Below, one piece after another: positions 16,620 to 26,625 of a stretch of 64,000 nt of DNA (positions within the stretch are counted from its first letter, which is position 1; every line of letters begins with the position of its first letter). Source of the stretch: Paludibaculum fermentans (GTDB lineage: Bacteria > Acidobacteriota > Terriglobia > Bryobacterales > Bryobacteraceae); the NCBI RefSeq assembly GCF_015277775.1, contig NZ_CP063849.1, positions 3,534,001-3,598,000 on the forward strand, written 5' to 3'. The translations under genes were made by a program, and so were the position numbers. A model generated the notes under the pieces. It did no database searches and was not told the origin of the DNA. It saw nothing but the letters and a program-made list of their open reading frames with translations.

Positions 16620-17248
16620 GAGCGATCAAACCCATCTCTTCGCCCTCAGGCGAAAGTCCAGTCAACTCTCTTTATGAGTGATCAAACCCACTTCTTCGCC
16701 CAAAGGCGAAAGTACCCATTTCGCTCTCCGTGAGCGATCAAACCCATTTCTTCGCCCCAAGGCGAAAGTCTTCTGCACTGCCGCATCAACCAACGCAGCC
16801 GCCCCCAGCATTCCCCCCGGCATTGCCGGGGGCCCATCCCAACAACAACGACACTCCCCCATCCCCCAACCAATCCCAAAGGACTTGAGCGATCAAACCC
16901 ATATCTTCCCCCCAAGGCGAAAGTCTTCTCCACCGCCGCATCAACCAACGCAGCCTCCCCCAGCATTCCCCCCCGGCATTGCCGGGGGCCCATCCCAACA
17001 TCAACGACACCCGCCCCATCCACCGACCAATCCCAAGGGATCTGAGCGATCAAACCCATCTCTTCGCTCCAAGGCGAAAGTCCCCTCCACCGCCGCAACA
17101 GCCCCCACCGCCCCCCCCAACATTCCCCCCGGCATTGCCGGGGGCCCATCCCAACATCAACGACGCCCGCTCCATCCACCACCCAACCCCAACCAATCCA
17201 AAGGGATCTGAGCGATCAAACCCATCTCTTCGCCCCCAGGCGAAAGTC
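16620..17248. repeat. Tandem array of six 39-bp hairpin motifs, three within ~155-166-bp units
   Basis: Six copies of a 39-bp motif beginning GAGCGATCAAACCCATCTCT and ending GGCGAAAGTC start at 16620, 16676, 16732, 16887, 17044 and 17210. Each contains TTCGCC-NNNN-GGCGAA, a six-pair hairpin with a four-base loop. Copy 5 keeps it with a wobble pair; copy 4 (TTCCCC) breaks one pair. Intervals are 56, 56, 155, 157 and 166 bp. After copies 3, 4 and 5 there is a second conserved hairpin, CCCCCGGC-ATT-GCCGGGGG, at 16814-16832, 16970-16988 and 17126-17144. Conserved CCCATCCCAACAxCAACGAC follows. No interval is a multiple of three, so the long open frames across it on both strands are by-products. 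It resembles no repeat class I can name. Confidence 0.85.
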
Positions 17249-17348
17249 TTCTCCACCGCCGCAACAGCCCCCACCGCCCCCCTTGACTCCGGCCACCCAC
17301 CGGCGTAACCCATTACCAGCCATCTATCCTTAAATGAAAGGCTGCGCC

Positions 17349-17789
17349 ATGGTATCCGCCAAGCTGATCCATCAGGTGGAAGATCATTGGGAAGCCATCA
17401 GCGGCCGGTTCCTGCGGCTCCTCCGCTCCAGCCACGGACTCTCCCACATCAGTCAACTCCCCGAATCCGAGATCACCGAAACCTGCCGGCGCCTCCTCCA
17501 CAACCTCGGCAACTACCTCGTCTCCGCCCACCACGAAGACGAACTCGCCCTGCATTATGAGAAGGTAGGCCGCGACCGCTACCTCGCCGGAGTCCCCCTC
17601 AGCCAGGCCCTCCGCACTGTACAATTGATGAAGGATGCCACCCTCGACTTCATAAGAGACGAGATGGTCGTCCAGTCCGGCGTGGATCTCTACGCCGAAG
17701 AGGAGCTCGAACACCGGCTCGGCCGGTTCTTCGATCTGCTCGTCTACCATCTCGCACGCGGATACGAAGAAGCGTGCGGCCGGAAGTAG
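17349..17789 (+). CDS. RsbRD-N-like sensory domain protein (probable)
   Basis: 146 residues, all-helical. The core H-E-D-E-L-A-L-H-Y-E-K-V-G-R-D-R-Y-L-A-G-V-P-L-S-Q-A-L-R-T-V-Q-L-M-K-D-A-T-L-D-F-I resembles the globin-like RsbRD N-terminal domain of stressosome-type proteins and sensor kinases, here with no output domain attached. The start at 17349 was chosen because GAAAGG lies eight bases upstream; an ATG at 17334 would add five residues. First gene after the repeat array, 68 bases before rpsO. Likely an adaptor or stand-alone sensor; the partner is unknown. Confidence 0.55.
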   Translation: MVSAKLIHQVEDHWEAISGRFLRLLRSSHGLSHISQLPESEITETCRRLLHNLGNYLVSAHHEDELALHYEKVGRDRYLAGVPLSQALRTVQLMKDATLDFIRDEMVVQSGVDLYAEEELEHRLGRFFDLLVYHLARGYEEACGRK

Positions 17790-17857
17790 TCACTCAATCT
17801 GTGCTACTCTGAAATGGTACAGAAAACGAACGTAAGATGAGGAGTGTGTTTTAAATA

Positions 17858-18127
17858 ATGGCACTGGCGGCTGAAGCCAAAACAAATACGATTACCAAGT
17901 ATCGCGTCCACAAGACGGATACTGGGTCGCCGGAAGTGCAGATCGCTCTTCTGAGCCAGAACATTCTGTTGCTTACTGAGCACTTTAAGACCCACAAGAA
18001 GGACCACCACAGCCGCCGCGGCCTGCTCATCATGGTTGCCCGCCGCCGCCGGTTGTTGGACTATCTGAAGAGCCGGAACCCCGAGCGCTACAAGTCTCTG
18101 ATTCTCAGCCTCGGCATCCGCCGCTAA
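17858..18127 (+). CDS. rpsO: 30S ribosomal protein S15
   Basis: 89 residues, standard length, with the S15 signature [13 protein letters not shown], the loop H[15 protein letters not shown] and the C-terminal L-L-D-Y-L-K-S-x-x-x-x-R-Y. S15 binds 16S rRNA helix 22 early in assembly of the 30S platform. A GATGAGGAG site precedes the ATG. Followed by pnp, the classical rpsO-pnp order. The bases between the two hold a large hairpin. Confidence 0.97.
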   Translation: MALAAEAKTNTITKYRVHKTDTGSPEVQIALLSQNILLLTEHFKTHKKDHHSRRGLLIMVARRRRLLDYLKSRNPERYKSLILSLGIRR

Positions 18128-18200
18128 CTTCAGGCTCCTTCTGCGGTCTACCCCGCCTTTCCGGTGGGGCTCCGCACTGCGGACCTTCCCGACATGGCAC

Positions 18201-18251
18201 GAGCCTTTCGGTTGGACGTCTCACCACGGGAGACGTTCGTCCGAAAGGCTC
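18201..18251 (+). promoter_or_regulatory. Long stem-loop in pnp leader (RNase III-type site)
   Basis: The arms GAGCCTTTCGG...ACGTCTC and GAGACGT...CCGAAAGGCTC pair as 11 bp plus 7 bp, separated by a four-base internal bulge, with a loop of ACCACGG. It sits between rpsO and pnp with no U-tract, so it is not a terminator. In E. coli the same interval holds an RNase III-cut hairpin through which PNPase represses its own mRNA. A like role here is inferred from position and shape. Confidence 0.7.
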
Positions 18252-18366
18252 TGCGCATTCGCCCGGTCTGCCCCGCGATGATGCCCCGCCCCTTCTCAAG
18301 TTCCTACCACATCAAAAATCGAATGGCTCGCCGGCCTGAGATGCCGGCAGCCCTGGGAGAATTGTA

Positions 18367-20604
<2,238 letters not shown>

Positions 20605-20631
20605 CTCGCTAAACTACAACTGACTTGAGGA

Positions 20632-20661
20632 ATAAGGCCCGGCCTCCAAGCCGGGCCTTAT
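20632..20661 (+). terminator. Rho-independent-type terminator after pnp
   Basis: Perfect 12-bp stem ATAAGGCCCGGC / GCCGGGCCTTAT with loop CTCCAA, 28 bases after the pnp stop and just before the sialidase start. The T-run after it is short (TTATCAT), so efficiency is uncertain. Confidence 0.75.
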
Positions 20662-20668
20662 CATATCC

Positions 20669-21766
20669 ATGCCAACTTCACCCAAGCTCACCCGACGCTC
20701 CTGCCTCACCGGCCTTCTCTCCGCGCCCGCGCTCGCCGCCGCACCCGATCCCCTCGCCAAAACCACGGTCTTCCAGGCAGGCGACGATGGCTATAAGTCG
20801 TTCCGCATCCCCGCCCTGCTCGCCACCCGCAAAGGGACCCTGCTGGCATTCGCGGAAGGCCGCAAAGGCGGCCAGTCCGATAGCGGCGACATCGACATCG
20901 TCCTCAAGCGCAGCACCGACCAGGGCCGCACCTGGTCCGGCATCGAGATCATCGCCGATCGCGGCCCCGATACCGTCGGCAACCCCTGCCCCGTCCAGGA
21001 CGCCAAAACCGGCCGCATCTTCCTGCCCCTCACCGTCAATCCCGGCAACGTCACCGAACGCCAGATCATCGATCGCACCGTGCCCGACCGCCGCACCGTC
21101 TTCATGACCACCAGCGACGACGACGGCCTCACCTGGACCATCCTGAACGAGATCACCAGCTTCACCCGCAAGGACAATTGGACGTGGTACGCCACCGGAC
21201 CCGGAGTCGGCATCCAGACCCGCACCGGCCGCCTCGTCATCCCCTGCGACCATGCCGTCGAAGGCACCCGCGCCACCCTCTCCCACGTCATCTATAGTGA
21301 CGACCATGGCCGCACCTGGCAGATCGGCGGCTCCTCCGAGCCCGGCACCAACGAGTGCCAGGTCGTCGAGCTCCGCAGCGGCGCCCTCCTGCTCAACATG
21401 CGGAACTACCACCGCCAGAACCGCCGCGCCATCGCCATCAGCCACGATGCCGGCGCCACCTGGGATCCCATCACCCACGACCAGGCCCTGATCGAATCCG
21501 TCTGCCAGGCCAGCCTCATCGCCCGCGACGGCGTCCTCTACTTCGCCAACCCCGCCTCCACCAAGCGGGAGAAACTCACCGTCCGCGCCTCCCGCGACGA
21601 AGGCAAGACCTGGTCCGCCGGCCAGGTGCTCCACGCCGGCTACTCCGCCTACTCCTGCCTCGCCCCGCTCAAGCGCGACCGCATCGGCTGCCTCTACGAA
21701 TGCGGCGAGTACTCGCCCTACGACCGCATCGCCTTCGCCAGCGTTTCTCAATCTTCACTTATTTAG
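20669..21766 (+). CDS. Exported sialidase / BNR-repeat neuraminidase-like enzyme
   Basis: 365 residues with a twin-arginine leader (Arg9-Arg10, hydrophobic 13-25). The six-bladed sialidase fold is shown by F-R-I-P at 45-48, whose Arg46 is the first of the carboxylate-binding Arg triad, and five Asp-boxes S-x-D-x-G-x-T-W (STDQGRTW, SDDDGLTW, SDDHGRTW, SHDAGATW, SRDEGKTW). A second triad Arg lies in N-M-R-N-Y and the nucleophile Tyr region is H-A-G-Y-S-A-Y-S-C. It probably releases terminal sialic acid or a related sugar in the periplasm or outside. No sialic-acid catabolic genes are nearby, so scavenging by a neighbour or another sugar is possible. Confidence 0.88.
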   Translation: MPTSPKLTRRSCLTGLLSAPALAAAPDPLAKTTVFQAGDDGYKSFRIPALLATRKGTLLAFAEGRKGGQSDSGDIDIVLKRSTDQGRTWSGIEIIADRGPDTVGNPCPVQDAKTGRIFLPLTVNPGNVTERQIIDRTVPDRRTVFMTTSDDDGLTWTILNEITSFTRKDNWTWYATGPGVGIQTRTGRLVIPCDHAVEGTRATLSHVIYSDDHGRTWQIGGSSEPGTNECQVVELRSGALLLNMRNYHRQNRRAIAISHDAGATWDPITHDQALIESVCQASLIARDGVLYFANPASTKREKLTVRASRDEGKTWSAGQVLHAGYSAYSCLAPLKRDRIGCLYECGEYSPYDRIAFASVSQSSLI

Positions 21767-21905
21767 TAATAAGGTTAAGTACTGACGAAAACCTGACGAA
21801 CTCACCTGAGAAGCATCAGTTTCCTGACGCCCCGGCGTCACTAACCCCCATTTGGACCCACCTCCGGGGTTTGGCATCAAATGTGCTTCCGCTGTCATAC
21901 ACGTT

Positions 21906-23069
21906 ATGTTTACGACGTTGTTGATCAGCTCCAGCCCGGCCAGATGCGAGTCACTGAACAAGCTCGCCGTGGAATGCGGCAAGCTTGCGATCGCCCGCCA
22001 AACCACCGGCTACCCCGCAATACAGTGGCTCGGCAGCGCTTGCCGCCAGTTCGAGCCGGATCTGGTCCTGCTGGACCTGGACGACTCGGTCTCCGCGCTG
22101 GCCTGCCTGCGCGAGATCCAGGCTCGCTGCCCCCTCACCCCGGTCATCGGCTCGGGTGGCACCGCGTCGCAGTTGGAGTTGTTCCGGTCCAACGGCATCC
22201 AGTTCTTCGTCGCCTACCCGCCCCAGCGCGACGCGCTGGAATCCGCCATCGTCAGCGCCATCCGCGGCCGCGATCACCAGACCATCGCCAATCTCTTCTG
22301 CTTCGTGCCGGCCAAAGCCGGCTCGGGCGCCAGCACTCTTGCCCTGGGAACAGCTACCGTTCTCGCCTCCGCCCCTTCCCAGCGGGTCCTCTGCCTGGAA
22401 GCCGATCTCCGCTCAGGCATGCTCGGCGAAATGGCCGGTGTCCCCAGCCGCGGCAGTACGCAAAGCGCCCTCGCATTCGCCTCGGAACTCGATCCCCTGC
22501 GCTGGCACAACTATGTTTCGCGCCGCCACGGGGTCGACTTCCTGCTGGCCTCCGCCGAAATACACCCCAAGCTGCCGCAGTGGACCCACTACTACCTCCT
22601 GCTGCGCTTCCTCCAGACCCGCTACGACTGCATCGTCGTCGATCTGCCGGAACTCGTGAACGACGCCACCGAGGAGGTCCTGCGCCGCGCACAGGCCGTC
22701 TTCGTCGTCACCACGCAGGAGCCTTGCGCCCTGCAGCTCGCCAAGCGCCGCTCCCTGGAAATGGCCCGCCGCGGCGTCGCCTCCGAGAAGATCAAAACCA
22801 TCGTCAACTCGTGGAACCGCAACGACCTCAGCCTGGAGGACATCAAGCAGTACCTGGGCACCGGCGTCGTCGCCAATATTCCCGAGGATCATCGAGCCAT
22901 CCGCGCGGCCATGGTCGACTACAAGTTCCCCTTCCCTGCCTCAATGGCGGCAGGACGTGCCATACGGCACTTTGCCGAACGCCTGGCGTCGGGCAATCCT
23001 GATCACGCGGCCAATATGGAAGCGCCACGTTGGTCCGGACTGCGCCGCCTCCTGGCGCACGGTGCCTAA
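21906..23069 (+). CDS. CpaE/TadZ-like ATPase (orphan)
   Basis: 387 residues. The N-terminal receiver-like domain (about 1-120, with DLVLLDLDD) lacks a full phosphorylation set. A ParA/MinD-type P-loop domain follows with the deviant Walker A K-A-G-S-G-A-S-T-L-A, where the usual GKS/T lysine is Ala, as in many TadZ/CpaE proteins. Walker A' is C-L-E-A-D-L-R-S-G and Walker B I-V-V-D-L-P-E. CpaE-type proteins place Flp/Tad pilus machinery at the pole. No tad, flp or cpa genes lie in this window, so its partners are elsewhere. The start at 21906 was chosen over an upstream ATG because the domain begins there. Confidence 0.82.
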   Translation: MFTTLLISSSPARCESLNKLAVECGKLAIARQTTGYPAIQWLGSACRQFEPDLVLLDLDDSVSALACLREIQARCPLTPVIGSGGTASQLELFRSNGIQFFVAYPPQRDALESAIVSAIRGRDHQTIANLFCFVPAKAGSGASTLALGTATVLASAPSQRVLCLEADLRSGMLGEMAGVPSRGSTQSALAFASELDPLRWHNYVSRRHGVDFLLASAEIHPKLPQWTHYYLLLRFLQTRYDCIVVDLPELVNDATEEVLRRAQAVFVVTTQEPCALQLAKRRSLEMARRGVASEKIKTIVNSWNRNDLSLEDIKQYLGTGVVANIPEDHRAIRAAMVDYKFPFPASMAAGRAIRHFAERLASGNPDHAANMEAPRWSGLRRLLAHGA

Positions 23070-23071
23070 AA

Positions 23072-23103
23072 AAGAGGCTTGGCGCGCCCACGCCAAGCCT
23101 CTT
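23072..23103. terminator. Bidirectional terminator between convergent genes
   Basis: Perfect 13-bp stem AAGAGGCTTGGCG / CGCCAAGCCTCTT with loop CGCCCA. It is flanked by A-rich sequence on the left and T-rich on the right, so it can work for both the CpaE-like gene and the convergent DinB gene. Confidence 0.85.
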
Positions 23104-23128
23104 ATTCTCTAACGAACTACCGTTTCCG

Positions 23129-23674
23129 CTACTTCTGCGCCGCCTGGATCTCAGCGACACGAGCCTGGAAGTGCCGCGTCAGATGCGGCACAATGCCGAT
23201 CATCCGCTGCATCAGCATCAGTTGGCCCCGGTGGTGCATCTCGTGCTCCTTGGTGCTCAGCAGCATCTCAAACCGCGTCTTGAATGCCGGCTCCATGCCG
23301 GGCGGATACGTGATCGTCTCCGCCAGCGTTTCGTCGCTGACGCCATCCAGCAACTGCGCGAAGCGCTCGCCGTTCACCGTCAGCATCTCAATGATCTCGG
23401 CCTTCGTCCGCGCCACCTTCTCCGCGGCGTAATGGGCGCCCATCACACCGAAGAAGTCAAATCCCACGAACGTATCGATCTTGTCGTTGAAGTGGATCCG
23501 CTCACCAAAGGTGGGGATCACTGCCATGTGAATGAGGGTCTCGGCCACGCTGCGCGTGTCAGGAGTCGCCCGGAAACCATACTGTTCCTCCGGAATCTCC
23601 TGGGCCGTGATGATCGTGTTCTTGCGAACCGTACGAAAGCTTCTTGCCAGCTCGCTGGCTCCGTAAATCGACAT
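23129..23674 (-). CDS. DinB-family protein
   Basis: 181-residue four-helix bundle of the DinB_2 type. The metal triad is His in E-T-L-I-H-M-A (first), then E-H-E-M-H-H-R-G-Q-L-M-L-M near the C-terminus (second and third). The ATG at 23674 was chosen because a perfect GGAGG lies upstream; the longer frame starts in unlikely sequence. Likely a metal-dependent thiol-related or unknown hydrolase. A second, distant DinB protein lies in the accessory region. Confidence 0.88.
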   Translation of the reverse strand: MSIYGASELARSFRTVRKNTIITAQEIPEEQYGFRATPDTRSVAETLIHMAVIPTFGERIHFNDKIDTFVGFDFFGVMGAHYAAEKVARTKAEIIEMLTVNGERFAQLLDGVSDETLAETITYPPGMEPAFKTRFEMLLSTKEHEMHHRGQLMLMQRMIGIVPHLTRHFQARVAEIQAAQK

Positions 23675-23778
23675 AGTAGAACCTCCTCTGTTGGTGCCTC
23701 CCAGTGTAGCGGGCCGCGCGCCGCAACGTCCGGGTTTCCCAGCAAAAGTGATGTTTGTCGCGGTCGCGGCCACCGCCC

Positions 23779-24879
23779 CTATTTCTGGGACGTTATCTTT
23801 CGGATGAAGTCCGTCTCGTCCTTCTTATAGGGACTCCCGTCGGTCTTGAAGACCTCGTGGAACCAGATCGCCGGCTCGCGATCGACATACGGCTTCTGCC
23901 ACGAATCCCACGGCAGGAAGGTCTGAGACTTGCCGGCCACCAGGCCCCAGTTGATCGCCGCCACCTTGTACTTCTTCGCCACCGGCAGCGTGCCCTGGAA
24001 CGTACTGCCGTTGCCGCGCGCCATGTACTCCGTGCACAGGATGGGCCGGTTCAGCGGCTTCAGCCACTGGATCCTCTTCTCGAACTCCGCCGGACCGTCA
24101 TAGTTGTGGAACGAGATCACGTCGGACAGTTCCAGTTGAGCCTTGGCCATGGGCGAAAGCTTGGCGGCACTCGACCAGTCGCCCTGCCACACTCCGGCGG
24201 TAAGCGGCTGCTTCGGATTCGCGGAACGCGCCCACGCGAACGACTGCTTCATCAGCGGCAGCACCAGCTCCACCTTATTGGCCGGTTCCAGCTTGCCGTA
24301 GCTCGACCCGTTCGTGTTGTCCGGCTCGTTCCAGATGTCCCAGGCCAGCACGCGGTCGTCGTTCGCAAACGCGCCCACCACGCCCTTCACATAGGCTTCC
24401 AGGCGCGCCTGCTGCTTGGGATCCTGCAGCGCCGCCGCACCCGGGCTCTGCACCCAGCCCGAGTTGTGGACACCCGGCTTCGGCGCCCGCTGCTTGCCCA
24501 GCTTCGGAGCCGGATCCCAGCATGAGTCGAACAGCACAAACATGGGGCGAATGTTGTGCTTCGCGGCAATCGTCAGGAACTGGCCGATCCGCTGTTTGTA
24601 CCCGGTGGGATCCTGCTGCCACGGCAGGTCGTGCAGGAAGACGCGCATCGTGTTCATGCCGATGCCCTGCGCCCACCCCAGTTCGAGATCGATGCGGGCC
24701 GCATCGAAGCTCTCCTTCTGCCACATCTCCAGCTCGTTGATGGCGGTGGCGGGATTGTAGTTCGCACCCACCAGCCAGGGCTGCTTCGCATACCAGTCGT
24801 TGGCCTGCTTCTCGCTCCAGCGAGCGGGCTGGGCGAAAGCGGCGGCGGCCATCAGGGAGGCAAGGAGGATTCGTTTCAT
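23779..24879 (-). CDS. Exported GH5-like glycoside hydrolase
   Basis: 366 residues with a signal peptide ending at A-A-A-A-F-A-Q. The TIM-barrel of clan GH-A is indicated by the acid/base Glu185 in W-D-I-W-N-E-P and the likely nucleophile Glu284 in I-L-C-T-E-Y-M-A-R-G. H-N-Y-D and N-W-G-L provide other active-site positions. Such enzymes act as endo-glucanases, mannanases or related beta-glycosidases; specificity cannot be read. It is exported and suits a polysaccharide-degrading acidobacterial lifestyle. Its 3' end almost abuts the DinB promoter region. Confidence 0.85.
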   Translation of the reverse strand: MKRILLASLMAAAAFAQPARWSEKQANDWYAKQPWLVGANYNPATAINELEMWQKESFDAARIDLELGWAQGIGMNTMRVFLHDLPWQQDPTGYKQRIGQFLTIAAKHNIRPMFVLFDSCWDPAPKLGKQRAPKPGVHNSGWVQSPGAAALQDPKQQARLEAYVKGVVGAFANDDRVLAWDIWNEPDNTNGSSYGKLEPANKVELVLPLMKQSFAWARSANPKQPLTAGVWQGDWSSAAKLSPMAKAQLELSDVISFHNYDGPAEFEKRIQWLKPLNRPILCTEYMARGNGSTFQGTLPVAKKYKVAAINWGLVAGKSQTFLPWDSWQKPYVDREPAIWFHEVFKTDGSPYKKDETDFIRKITSQK

Positions 24880-24926
24880 GGAAGCGACCATCCTATCCGA
24901 CCCGCGGCCACCGCCGCCAGCCTGGG

Positions 24927-26432
24927 TCAGGCCACGACTTTGCCGGCCATCTCCGCGCTCTTGGAGGTCGCGCTGTTGACGACCACCACCTTGAGTTCGT
25001 CGTCCACCTTGAGCGTCGCTTTGTCCAGCGCAGCCGACAACTCCGTCGCGCTGGTGAAGGTCGTCACCTGGGCAGTTCCATTGACGTGCACCTTCGATCC
25101 GGCTACGAAGTTCTGCCCCTTCACGATCACCTTCCCGCTCGCCAGCGATGCGGTGATCGACTTGATCACCGGAGCCGGAGGCGCCGCCGCAGCCGTGTCT
25201 TCTCCGTCGTGCTTCATCTTGTCCGTGCGCGGCTCCGACATCTGCAGGAACCGGTCCACGAAGTCCTTCAGCTTGCCCAGGACGTCATCCGCGAACAGGC
25301 CCACGATGCCGCCGATGAAAGCAGCGTTGGCCGGGTCCATCGGATTGCTGCCCGCCGGGGCATTGAACGCACCCATCCGGTACCCGAAGTGAACCAGCAG
25401 AGCGAGGCCGGCTCCGAAGATGGGCCGCGACAAATAGAAGACGCCCCAGCTCGCCACGAATTTGCGGTTACCCACGAACCCGACAAACGACCGCAGCCCG
25501 CCCAAGGCGGCGCCCAACCCACCCATCAGGAAGGCGATCCACATTCCTGCCACGTTCCGGTCTTCCGTGCAGGAGTTCACCAGGCAGCCTCCGCGCAGCA
25601 CCACCACCGCGCTGGCTTTCCGCAAGGGGTTCTTCGGATCGAGGGCCGTCACCACCGCGCGCCCCGACCACGACTTCTCGGGCATCGTGAGCACTCCGTT
25701 CTTGGAGTCGATCGTGCCATCCGTGGTCATCCACGAGAGTCCCTCACCCGGCTTCTCAGAGTTGCCGCGCGCCTCCAACTGCAGCTTGGAGCCGGGCGCC
25801 ATCTGCGTGGCCACGATCACCGACTTCGTCATCACCAACTGTTCCGCCGCCCCGATCACCTGGGCCACCGCGGACTGTTTCGTGTCCGCGGCCCGCGAAG
25901 CGGAAACGGTAATGGCCGCCCCCACCTTCAGATCGGTGGGCGCCGTGAAGAGGCCCGTGGGCGTAATGCTGCCGGCTGAGGACGTCCAGTTCACCGTCTG
26001 ATCCGGCGCGCCCGAAACCCGGGCTTCGAACTGCAACGCCGTGCCCGGCGAGAGGGTCACGGCCGGAGGAAACACCTCCACCGCGATGGGAGCCGGAGGC
26101 GCCGGCCAGATCCGGAATAGCATCCAGATCGCGAGACTGAAGATCGCCAACCAGAAGAGGCTCAGGGTCACCAGCCAGTTCGGGGTGCCGGACAAGGTAA
26201 TCGTCGCCTCGCCGCCGGCCGCCTCGTCGTCCTTCACCTTGGCTGTGACTCTTACATCGACACTGCTCCAAGTGAACAACGGCGCGTGGTAGACGGCCTT
26301 TCCCGGATGAGCATGCGATTTGCTGATACGTCCTAAAGAAGGTTCCAGGGACCATTCCACCTGGCCTTGGGTTTCCACCTCAAATTCCTGCGTTCCGCGA
26401 GGCAACACAATTGCTGATTCAGGCTTGACCAT
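24927..26432 (-). CDS. Membrane protein with Ig-like and IPT-like domains
   Basis: 501 residues. The N-terminal part resembles a beta-sandwich (E-F-E-V-E-T-Q-G-Q-V-E-W-S-L). A membrane helix (about 88-113, LVTLSLFWLAIFSLAIWMLF) is followed by a BIG_2-like domain (V-T-L-S-P-G-T-A-L-Q-F-E-A-R...V-N-W-T-S-S-A-G-S-I). Three further hydrophobic segments (about 295-395) include G-G-L-G-A-A-L-G-G-L-R-S-F-V-G. The C-terminal 80 residues look like an IPT/TIG domain. The ATG at 26432 was chosen for its upstream AAGGAGAG. Function unknown; the mix of surface-type domains and a multi-pass block is unusual. Confidence 0.6.
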   Translation of the reverse strand: MVKPESAIVLPRGTQEFEVETQGQVEWSLEPSLGRISKSHAHPGKAVYHAPLFTWSSVDVRVTAKVKDDEAAGGEATITLSGTPNWLVTLSLFWLAIFSLAIWMLFRIWPAPPAPIAVEVFPPAVTLSPGTALQFEARVSGAPDQTVNWTSSAGSITPTGLFTAPTDLKVGAAITVSASRAADTKQSAVAQVIGAAEQLVMTKSVIVATQMAPGSKLQLEARGNSEKPGEGLSWMTTDGTIDSKNGVLTMPEKSWSGRAVVTALDPKNPLRKASAVVVLRGGCLVNSCTEDRNVAGMWIAFLMGGLGAALGGLRSFVGFVGNRKFVASWGVFYLSRPIFGAGLALLVHFGYRMGAFNAPAGSNPMDPANAAFIGGIVGLFADDVLGKLKDFVDRFLQMSEPRTDKMKHDGEDTAAAAPPAPVIKSITASLASGKVIVKGQNFVAGSKVHVNGTAQVTTFTSATELSAALDKATLKVDDELKVVVVNSATSKSAEMAGKVVA

Positions 26433-26488
26433 GGGCTCTCCTTCCACTCACGGCTGTCGATAGGGGACAGCGTACATTCCTCCTAGCG

Positions 26489-26526
26489 AAATCGGCTGCA
26501 TCCGGAGGACATTCTCCGGCCGATTT
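26489..26526. promoter_or_regulatory. Two-part stem-loop between divergent genes
   Basis: Outer stem AAATCGG/CCGATTT (7 bp) and inner stem CCGGAG/CTCCGG (6 bp) with loop GACATT and a one-sided bulge CTGCAT. It lies in the divergent intergenic region between the Ig/IPT membrane protein and pirin. It could be an mRNA leader structure or operator. No regulator is assigned. Confidence 0.5.
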
Positions 26527-26625
26527 GGTTCATTAAGCCGGCGCCGCAACGCCGCCCTAGATGTTGGCACTTTCTACGGCCAATGCAAGGCCATTTAGGC
26601 CACAATATTCCTGAGGTGAGGCGCC

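Noticed and set aside
16620-17248. CRISPR array
   Set aside because: Repeats are imperfect, only two spacers are short and the others are long and similar to each other. No cas gene is near.
16682-17313. Proline-rich or glycine-rich proteins encoded across the repeat array
   Set aside because: Frames are open on both strands because the DNA is GC-rich and repetitive; repeat intervals shift the frame each time.
20678-21751. Long minus-strand frame opposite the sialidase
   Set aside because: Sialidase has FRIP and five Asp-boxes; the opposite frame is Gly/Ala-rich noise.
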